A stretch of 63,755 nt of DNA from a virus, in the IMG/VR virus record IMGVR_UViG_3300025132_000032, positions 1 through 63,755 of that record. One strand, written 5' to 3'. Shown here piece by piece: positions 59,643 through 63,755 of this stretch. How positions within the stretch are numbered: position 1 is the first letter of the stretch; every line of letters begins with the position of its first letter. The translations under genes and the position numbers were made by a program. Below the pieces are notes generated by a model that saw only the letters and a list, made by a program, of their open reading frames with translations, was not told the origin of the DNA and ran no database searches.

Positions 59643-59673
59643 GTTATTAACAATATTAGTAAAGTTATTAACA
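59643..59673 (-). promoter_or_regulatory. Two GTTATTAACA boxes upstream of P8
   Basis: Plus-strand copies at 59643-59652 and 59664-59673, starting 15 and 36 nt from the -33 element (two helical turns apart). The distal copy overlaps the stop of the 58-aa gene. Confidence 0.42.
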
Positions 59674-59844
59674 TTTTCTAGTGCACATTAAGAAACCTGA
59701 GCCTGACATAATCATCAGAATAAAGAATCCCATTTCATTTAATGGATCAGCAAAGGGAACATAGTTTAATATCTCTCCTGTACCTGTTATATAAGCTAGG
59801 TAATAAGAGACAATAGCACCGAGATAAAATTTAAGATTGTTCAT
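59668..59844 (-). CDS. Small two-helix membrane protein (58 aa)
   Basis: 58 aa: MNNLKFYLGAIVSYYLAYIT, a short loop GTGEILNYVPFADPLNEM, second helix GFFILMIMSGSGFLMCT. Own promoter P9 30 nt upstream; no SD. Function unknown. Confidence 0.55.
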   Translation of the reverse strand: MNNLKFYLGAIVSYYLAYITGTGEILNYVPFADPLNEMGFFILMIMSGSGFLMCTRKC

Positions 59845-59873
59845 AGATCTTGAGTTTGAATTTGTTATATATA

Positions 59874-59903
59874 AATATAAGAAAAAAAATCGACATATCC
59901 AAA
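59874..59903 (-). promoter_or_regulatory. Early-type promoter P9
   Basis: TTTG (59903-59900), 20-nt spacer beginning GATATGTC, TATATT (59879-59874). Confidence 0.76.
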
Positions 59904-59912
59904 TTTTTTAGG

Positions 59913-59945
59913 TGACAATTTGGCAAAAATCTATGACAATTTGTC
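59913..59945 (-). promoter_or_regulatory. Two TGACAATTTG(T/G)C boxes upstream of P9
   Basis: Plus-strand copies at 59913-59924 and 59934-59945, the first starting 10 nt from the -33 element, the same distance as at P7. Confidence 0.42.
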
Positions 59946-60176
59946 ATGCGGTTTTAAGGCCGTTTAAGCCTGTGCTATTGCAGTAATGTGGTAGGTGAGA
60001 CGTACCTAAGGGCCCAGTGTAAAAGTTCATTAGCCGGCAAAAAAAGTACATTCTCGGGACAAACGGGCCAGCATTATTTTATTATTTAGCAAATTATTTT
60101 AGCTATTTGAATATTCATATATAGGTATACTCTTATATAGTAAGCCTGTATACTTATAGCCTGTGTGTATTAGCAA
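59946..60176. other. GC-richer non-coding stretch
   Basis: About 230 nt without a convincing gene (the longest minus ORF is ~35 codons with no SD). It holds several short inverted repeats (GGTA...TACC; AAGGC...GCCT) and GGGCCC, and is richer in GC than its flanks up to ~60075, then AT-rich. Possible leader, small RNA or old gene remnant; no firm call. Confidence 0.3.
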
Positions 60177-60371
60177 TTAATCCTTATTCGGTGCGATAAA
60201 GTCCTTGCGTAGATACTCATAGATACGTGATTTGCTTAAATTCAGCATTGTGCTTATGCCTTGCACTGATATGCCTTCAGCACGTAATGATTGTGCGAGC
60301 ATAGCTTTGTTTCTAGTCTTTGTGCTTTGAATGGGTGTGTATTCCCTGTCTGTTGATTTCCAGTTTACCAT
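60177..60371 (-). CDS. Helix-turn-helix protein
   Basis: 64 aa from MVNWKSTDREYTPIQST at 60371 (ATGGTAA overlap with the SET gene stop). LAQSLRAEGISVQGISTMLN then LSKSRIYEYLR fits an HTH of the resolvase/Hin type. No catalytic domain. Probably a small DNA-binding regulator. Confidence 0.65.
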   Translation of the reverse strand: MVNWKSTDREYTPIQSTKTRNKAMLAQSLRAEGISVQGISTMLNLSKSRIYEYLRKDFIAPNKD

Positions 60372-60679
60372 ATTGGTTTCTCTAAATTGATTATGTTTAA
60401 TATACTGTATGCATTGTAATTGCATGTTATTTCTTCTTGCGGTTGTATATCGTGTATCGCTGTAAAATGTATTTCATTTCTTTTAATAATAGGTTTGGCA
60501 TTAGGTGTAAGACAATGATTGTGATATGTTCCTAATGTATGCGAGTTACCGATTATATAACCTTGCGGAGTCTTGCCTATGATATCATATGCTTTGCCTA
60601 TTATACTGCCTTTGCTTATTACTGATGTTGCTATAATTCCTTTTCCTTCAATGCTTGAAGGCCCTATTTTATATTTCAT
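60365..60679 (-). CDS. SET-domain protein (lysine methyltransferase-like)
   Basis: 104 aa. SET-domain signatures: GKGIIATSVISKGSIIG (12-28), HNHCLTPNAKPIIKRNEIHF with N54-H55 and P59-N60 (~53-72), and EEITCNY with Tyr88 (82-88). About the size of the 119-aa chlorella-virus vSET. SET enzymes transfer methyl groups to Lys side chains using S-adenosylmethionine. The target is unknown. The start overlaps the upstream stop (ATGA). Confidence 0.75.
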   Translation of the reverse strand: MKYKIGPSSIEGKGIIATSVISKGSIIGKAYDIIGKTPQGYIIGNSHTLGTYHNHCLTPNAKPIIKRNEIHFTAIHDIQPQEEITCNYNAYSILNIINLEKPIW

Positions 60680-60864
60680 GATAATTTCTCCACTGTAAAA
60701 TATTGCAAGCCTTTGTATTTCATATCACTCATTGCATTACACAATAAATATTGCACGTTTCTTTCCAATGAATTGTGTCCATCTCCTGTTACTATAACTT
60801 CACTCACGGCAGGATCCGTGTTTAATTTAATTGGCTTGGAAAAAACTATACGTACACTTTTCAT
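60676..60864 (-). CDS. Hypothetical small protein
   Basis: 62 aa. MKSVRIVFSKPIKLNTDPAV then SEVIVTGDGHNSLERNVQYL. Beta-beta-alpha by eye; no family. Overlaps the SET gene by 4 nt, so co-translated with it. Confidence 0.55.
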   Translation of the reverse strand: MKSVRIVFSKPIKLNTDPAVSEVIVTGDGHNSLERNVQYLLCNAMSDMKYKGLQYFTVEKLS

Positions 60865-60878
60865 AATGGAAAAAAATT

Positions 60879-61118
60879 TTACAAATAAGCTAATTCTTCT
60901 GCAACACTCATGGTATAAGAACGATCATCTGGTTGTACTTCATAACCCGGTGCATTAGTATGTACTATTTCTCCTTGCAATTCTATTGTGCGCATTACTT
61001 TTAGAATCTGTCCTTTTCTGTCTGTCTTGCCTTGCGGATGATCTATCATTTGATTTTTTTGCATCCATTTTATGCGTTGTCCTACTGAAAATCTTTTTTC
61101 TTTGTGATTTAATATCAT
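60879..61118 (-). CDS. Hypothetical small protein, SH3/KOW-like by eye
   Basis: 79 aa. FSVGQRIKWMQKNQMIDHPQ, GKTDRKGQILKVMRTIELQG, TNAPGYEVQPDDRSYTMSVA. The VGQRI...G.I..V......YEV pattern suggests a small beta-barrel. Function unknown. Confidence 0.52.
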   Translation of the reverse strand: MILNHKEKRFSVGQRIKWMQKNQMIDHPQGKTDRKGQILKVMRTIELQGEIVHTNAPGYEVQPDDRSYTMSVAEELAYL

Positions 61119-61144
61119 ATCTTACTTTCTAATTTGTTTATAAC

Positions 61145-61156
61145 GGTGCTTGCACC
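61145..61156. repeat. Short perfect inverted repeat
   Basis: GGTGC-TT-GCACC beside the larger hairpin copy at 61162; the two together make this 55-nt gap densely palindromic. Confidence 0.45.
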
Positions 61157-61161
61157 ATAAT

Positions 61162-61195
61162 CGCGTACCAAGTAATATTATATACGCGGGGGGTT
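61162..61195 (+). repeat. Inverted copy of the 57.4 kb hairpin
   Basis: Plus strand CGCGTACCAAGT - 11 nt - CGCGGGGGG, matching the minus-strand sequence at 57401-57439 (12 nt between blocks). CGCGTA/TACGCG also forms a 6-bp hairpin. It overlaps the stop of the 77-aa gene but lacks a T-run in that gene's direction. Confidence 0.5.
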
Positions 61196-61427
61196 AATTA
61201 CAAGATTCCATTGCTGTTATTAATATAGTAAAGATCATTCCTAACATTCCATAGAAACACATCTTTGATGCAAATTGATATCTCTGTTGTTCTTTTGTTA
61301 AAGGTGGTATGTATTCTGTACCATCTTCTCTTTCTTTCATTGTAGGTGTTGACATTACTTCCAATACTAATACAAGTATAAAGAATAGTGCCATTCCTAT
61401 TACTGCTAATATAGTTGATGTTTGCAT
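61194..61427 (-). CDS. Two-helix membrane protein
   Basis: 77 aa. Helices ~5-25 (TILAVIGMALFFILVLVLEV) and ~52-72 (MCFYGMLGMIFTILITAMES) with a charged loop (MKEREDGTEYIPPLTKEQQR). No family. Adjacent to another membrane-protein gene (abutting). Confidence 0.58.
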   Translation of the reverse strand: MQTSTILAVIGMALFFILVLVLEVMSTPTMKEREDGTEYIPPLTKEQQRYQFASKMCFYGMLGMIFTILITAMESCN

Positions 61428-61820
61428 TTATTGTCCTCTTTCTAAATAACTTTGCCAGTACCCTGCAAATAGAAATATTGCAGTAAATGTACCAAACATA
61501 TATAATATGAACCACGGAGTATAAGTCAAGTCTTGGTGAATTAAAACTGGAATTGCCATAACAGCCATCCATGCTAGAAAGAATAGTAAAGGGTTTCTTT
61601 CTAATTTCTTTTCTATCTTTTCAGTTCTTTCTTGATGTAATAATCTAGTGATTGCGTCTTGCATATCTTTCCCGTAGACAGGGTGCTTTGTAATAGTTCC
61701 ATCCAATTCACCAACTGTTACTTCGTATCTGAAATATTCAGGGTTTGAATTACTTTTTCTTACCATCTTGCAGACTAGTGCTCTGCGTCTTTTGAATTTT
61801 TTGATTTCTTTTGTTTTCAT
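61428..61820 (-). CDS. Two-helix membrane protein
   Basis: 130 aa (112 if started at the ATG at 61766). Soluble N-terminus (YEVTVGELDGTITKHPVYGK), then helices near 85-105 (PLLFFLAWMAVMAIPVLIHQ) and 105-122 (FILYMFGTFTAIFLFAGY). No family. Overlaps the 79-aa gene; the shorter start reduces the overlap to 17 nt and is slightly preferred. Confidence 0.55.
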   Translation of the reverse strand: MKTKEIKKFKRRRALVCKMVRKSNSNPEYFRYEVTVGELDGTITKHPVYGKDMQDAITRLLHQERTEKIEKKLERNPLLFFLAWMAVMAIPVLIHQDLTYTPWFILYMFGTFTAIFLFAGYWQSYLERGQ

Positions 61821-61989
61821 AGTTTTTTATAACTTTGTGATAGGCATAATCCCATCTTGTTCTTGTGTCTTTATAACGATGTTTATCTTGACCGCTCATC
61901 TTTTCTAGTTGAGCATCAAATTCTTTTTTTAATCCTAATTCATTTATTGATTGGGTTGTTTCCCACCAAAAATCTTCATAGCTTCCCAT
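61750..61989 (-). CDS. Hypothetical small charged protein
   Basis: 79 aa. MGSYEDFWWETTQSINELGL then KKEFDAQLEKMSGQDKHRYK. Helical, no family. Overlaps both neighbours. Confidence 0.5.
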   Translation of the reverse strand: MGSYEDFWWETTQSINELGLKKEFDAQLEKMSGQDKHRYKDTRTRWDYAYHKVIKNYENKRNQKIQKTQSTSLQDGKKK

Positions 61990-62107
61990 CTTTTTTAGCC
62001 CTTGATAATTTATCTAACCTCTGTTGTAATTTTTGGATGTATAGCTGTGGTTTTCTTTCCACTTTAGCTTTTAATATTTCCAATCTTACTTTATCAATTT
62101 CTCTCAT
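61976..62107 (-). CDS. Small helical protein (43 aa)
   Basis: 43 aa: MREIDKVRLEILKAKVERKP, then QLYIQKLQQRLDKLSRAKKD, ending GKL. Overlaps both neighbouring genes by 14 nt, which supports a coupled reading. No family. Confidence 0.48.
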   Translation of the reverse strand: MREIDKVRLEILKAKVERKPQLYIQKLQQRLDKLSRAKKDGKL

Positions 62108-62267
62108 TATTGTCTTCAAATCTTTTATAAAGTGCGTGTAGCATAATCAGAATAGCAATTGGCCATAGAGTTATGATCAATGATCTTTCAAACAGTGTCC
62201 AATGATATGGAGACCCCCATTCAATTAACCACATTGTCATTATTCCTATGAAAAAGTATTCTAACAT
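62094..62267 (-). CDS. Small membrane protein (57 aa)
   Basis: 57 aa: MLEYFFIGIMTMWLIEWGSP, YHWTLFERSLIITLWPIAIL, then IMLHALYKRFEDNNERN. Two hydrophobic helices. First gene behind promoter P10; no SD. Confidence 0.52.
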   Translation of the reverse strand: MLEYFFIGIMTMWLIEWGSPYHWTLFERSLIITLWPIAILIMLHALYKRFEDNNERN

Positions 62268-62289
62268 AATTTGTTTTTCTTTATGTATA

Positions 62290-62319
62290 AATATAACAAA
62301 AAATTACGACTTATCCAAA
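62290..62319 (-). promoter_or_regulatory. Early-type promoter P10
   Basis: TTTG (62319-62316), 20-nt spacer beginning GATAAGTC, TATATT (62295-62290). Just past the stop of the deaminase gene. Confidence 0.77.
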
Positions 62320-62322
62320 TTT

Positions 62323-62736
62323 TTATGGAGAAACCTTTGAAATATCTATACCTGTCTTTTGTAAAAATTCTATACCTTCTTTGTCTCTGTATTCGTCTTT
62401 GTAAACTAAACGAGAAATGCCCGATTGAAAAATTAGTTTAGCACAATTTTTGCATGGAGACATAGTTAAGTATAAAGTTCCACCCTTTAATGATGTACCA
62501 TGTTTAGCAGCTTTCAATATAGCATTTGCTTCAGCGTGTAAAACTTCCCATTTAGTTTTGCCATCAATTTCACAGCAATTATCGAACCCGTTTGGTGTTC
62601 CATTATAGCCATCAGAAATAATCATCTGATCCTTTACTATTAATGCACCTACCTTAGCTCTTTTACTATGAGATAGTTGTGCCCAGCATTCAGCCATTTG
62701 AATGTAAGTATTATCTAATCTTTTCTGCTTATTCAT
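62323..62736 (-). CDS. cd: dCMP deaminase
   Basis: 137 aa. Zinc-dependent deaminase motifs HAEANA (H67, E69) and SPCKNC (C95, C98), plus NGTPNGFDNC of the dCMP deaminase family. Converts dCMP to dUMP for dTTP synthesis, useful for an AT-rich genome. Shorter than T4 Cd (193 aa) but complete in the catalytic core. Overlaps the 30-aa gene by 8 nt. Confidence 0.9.
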   Translation of the reverse strand: MNKQKRLDNTYIQMAECWAQLSHSKRAKVGALIVKDQMIISDGYNGTPNGFDNCCEIDGKTKWEVLHAEANAILKAAKHGTSLKGGTLYLTMSPCKNCAKLIFQSGISRLVYKDEYRDKEGIEFLQKTGIDISKVSP

Positions 62737-62821
62737 TTAGTTTTGCCTTTACTAATTCGTAACCAATCATTATTATTACAATGCAAATTGTAAATACTAT
62801 TACTTTTGCTTCTATTCCCAT
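62729..62821 (-). CDS. Tiny membrane peptide (30 aa)
   Basis: 30 aa: MGIEAKVIVFTICIVIIMIG then YELVKAKLNE, one hydrophobic helix. SD AAGGAGATACGAT and overlap with genes on both sides (10 and 8 nt). No family. Confidence 0.5.
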   Translation of the reverse strand: MGIEAKVIVFTICIVIIMIGYELVKAKLNE

Positions 62822-63072
62822 ATCGTATCTCCTTCCCCTGTTATCCACATTTGATACTCGTCTGATTCTATGTAATGCATTTCATTCCAATCTTCTACTG
62901 TATCTTCTGGTACCCAGTAATTGTATAATGGACCAGGAGGTCTTGGGTCATTGGGATCAAGTTTATCTCCTCTGATAACGGAATTGATAATAATTACTAA
63001 AATGAATGCACTAACCACTATCAGCGATATTTTTAGTATTCCCCAAATAATTGTATTCAATAAATTTTTCAT
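62812..63072 (-). CDS. Single-pass membrane protein
   Basis: 86 aa. One helix (IWGILKISLIVVSAFILVII), then a polar acidic part with DPNDPRPPGPLYNYWVPEDT. No family. The short box 63095-63109 lies 23 nt upstream. Confidence 0.55.
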   Translation of the reverse strand: MKNLLNTIIWGILKISLIVVSAFILVIIINSVIRGDKLDPNDPRPPGPLYNYWVPEDTVEDWNEMHYIESDEYQMWITGEGDTIWE

Positions 63073-63094
63073 AATTTTTAATTTTATATAACTA

Positions 63095-63109
63095 ATACCG
63101 GATGGGTAT
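63095..63109 (-). promoter_or_regulatory. ATACC-GGATG-GGTAT box between hsp20 and the 86-aa gene
   Basis: Imperfect palindrome; its reverse complement recurs with one mismatch at 63570-63584 upstream of hsp20. Possible operator for both genes, or a hairpin. Confidence 0.38.
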
Positions 63110-63121
63110 TCGGATAAACTG

Positions 63122-63538
63122 TTATCCTATTTTAATTGCTTTTGGTTTAGCTTCATCAGCAATTGGAATGAAGATTGAAAGTAACCCATTTTCCATTTTG
63201 GCATCAACTCTATTTAAGTTGAACTTTGGAGAAATCTTCCACCCTAAGTTAAAAGATCTTCTTGCAATACCTCTGTGGATATAGTCAACTGATTTTTCAT
63301 CATCAGTCTTTTCGTAAATAACCTTTATTTGATTTTCAGCAGTTTCGATTTTGATATCTTTTTTATCTAAACCTACTGCTGCAATCTCAATACCCAATCC
63401 TTCATCATTTGTGAATAAATCACAAGGATAGTTAGGTTTGATATCTGCGTGAGATTGAAAATTTGAATCTGTTTCAAAGAAATTTTTGAACAGAAGGTCG
63501 GTTGGAAACAACCGCTCGTGAAATCTTAATGTTGTCAT
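63122..63538 (-). CDS. hsp20: Small heat-shock protein Hsp20
   Basis: 138 aa. Alpha-crystallin domain ~38-129: YPCDLFTNDEGLGIEIAAVG, LDKKDIKIETAENQIKVIYE, RGIARRSFNLGWKISPKF, AKMENGLLSIFIPIADEAKP. C-terminal I-x-I (IKIG). ATP-independent holdase; similar genes occur in T4-like cyanophages, where a role in capsid assembly or stress is proposed. It has its own upstream box and late-type motif. Confidence 0.9.
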   Translation of the reverse strand: MTTLRFHERLFPTDLLFKNFFETDSNFQSHADIKPNYPCDLFTNDEGLGIEIAAVGLDKKDIKIETAENQIKVIYEKTDDEKSVDYIHRGIARRSFNLGWKISPKFNLNRVDAKMENGLLSIFIPIADEAKPKAIKIG

Positions 63539-63569
63539 AATAAACTCCTAAAATGTTTGTTAAAATTAA

Positions 63570-63584
63570 ATACCCATCCAGTAT
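63570..63584 (-). promoter_or_regulatory. ATACC-type box upstream of hsp20
   Basis: Plus-strand ATACCCATCCAGTAT, 32 nt before the hsp20 ATG; 14 of 15 bases match the reverse complement of 63095-63109. Confidence 0.38.
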
Positions 63585-63632
63585 ACTTAATTTAAGGTCG
63601 CGTAAGTATTATCTTTTCCCCGGATCCTCGTA

Positions 63633-63642
63633 GATAAATATC
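63633..63642 (-). promoter_or_regulatory. GATATTTATC motif upstream of hsp20
   Basis: One mismatch from GATATTTATA, ~95 nt upstream of the hsp20 ATG and 8 nt after the stop of the partial gene to the right. Confidence 0.42.
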
Positions 63643-63649
63643 AGTCAAG

Positions 63650-63755
63650 TTAAGCTTTATGCTCAAATACTTCAATTATTTTTGATTGTTGTACACCTTT
63701 TATTTCATAGTCATCAACTGAATCTTTTAGATTTTCAACTATTCTTGCTTCAGCT
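63650..63755 (-). CDS. C-terminal fragment of an unknown protein (window edge)
   Basis: The last ~34 codons are visible: AEARIVENLKDSVDDYEIKG, then VQQSKIIEVFEHKA and stop. Helical, acidic; not recognised. Start lies beyond the window. Confidence 0.5.
   Translation of the reverse strand, partial: AEARIVENLKDSVDDYEIKGVQQSKIIEVFEHKA

Noticed and set aside
59955-60062. 35-codon minus-strand ORF (MYFFCRLMNF...) in the gap before P9
   Set aside because: No SD, no neighbour overlap, odd composition, and it lies in a palindrome-rich stretch.
2731-62315. TTATCCAAA sequences as DnaA boxes (replication origin)
   Set aside because: They differ from TTATNCACA and each sits at a fixed distance from TATATT and a gene start, so they are promoter parts.

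Overview
This window is about 64 kb of a tailed phage genome related to T4 (contractile-tailed, marine/environmental 'far-T4' type). It is AT-rich, tightly packed, and every gene I can support is read from the minus strand. T4-type hallmarks are the major capsid protein, prohead scaffold, gp21-type protease, portal (gp20), large terminase (gp17), baseplate wedge gp6 and gp25, a gp5-like hub protein, a gp55-like late sigma factor, and a Mre11/Rad50 pair (gp47/gp46) that is fused here. The host is not proven. Ten promoters with the layout TTTG-N20-TATATT and a signal peptide ending in NAQ point to a Bacteroidota host. The permuted tmRNA and frequent Shine-Dalgarno (SD) sites are not typical of that group.

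Layout in direction of transcription (right to left): 63.8-60.2 kb holds small accessory genes (hsp20, dCMP deaminase, several one- or two-helix membrane proteins, a SET-domain protein and an HTH protein). 60.2-49.3 kb is an early/middle region with a CobS/MoxR-like AAA+ ATPase, DNA ligase, 5'(3')-deoxyribonucleotidase, tRNA-Arg(UCU), a circularly permuted tmRNA and many small hypotheticals. 49.3-46.2 kb carries a lytic transglycosylase-like enzyme, an HD phosphohydrolase, the late sigma factor, a secreted outer-membrane-barrel-like protein and a small membrane protein, closed by a terminator. 46.1-31.3 kb encodes baseplate and tail proteins. 31.3-26.7 kb is a DNA-metabolism island (GIY-YIG-like nuclease, primase, fused Mre11-Rad50) set among tail genes. 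26.7-13.2 kb holds very long repetitive tail-fibre-like proteins with LamG-like and S74 chaperone domains. 13.2 kb to the left end holds two tandem P-loop kinases, a holin-like protein, terminase, portal, prohead proteins, a ribosomal protein bS21 homologue and the truncated major capsid gene.

The most interesting feature is a possible translation-control programme. The phage carries its own bS21, its own two-piece (permuted) tmRNA with a readable degradation tag, and a tRNA. Its late genes mostly carry AGGAG-type SD sites, while nine of the ten genes directly behind the early-type promoters do not. Five of those early-region genes instead have an ACTACT-like motif just before the ATG. A phage-driven switch in ribosome specificity is a testable explanation. 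Early-type promoters are also accompanied by helically phased GTTATTAACA boxes and by TGACAATTTGTC boxes. A GATATTTATA motif recurs upstream of late genes and of the tmRNA.
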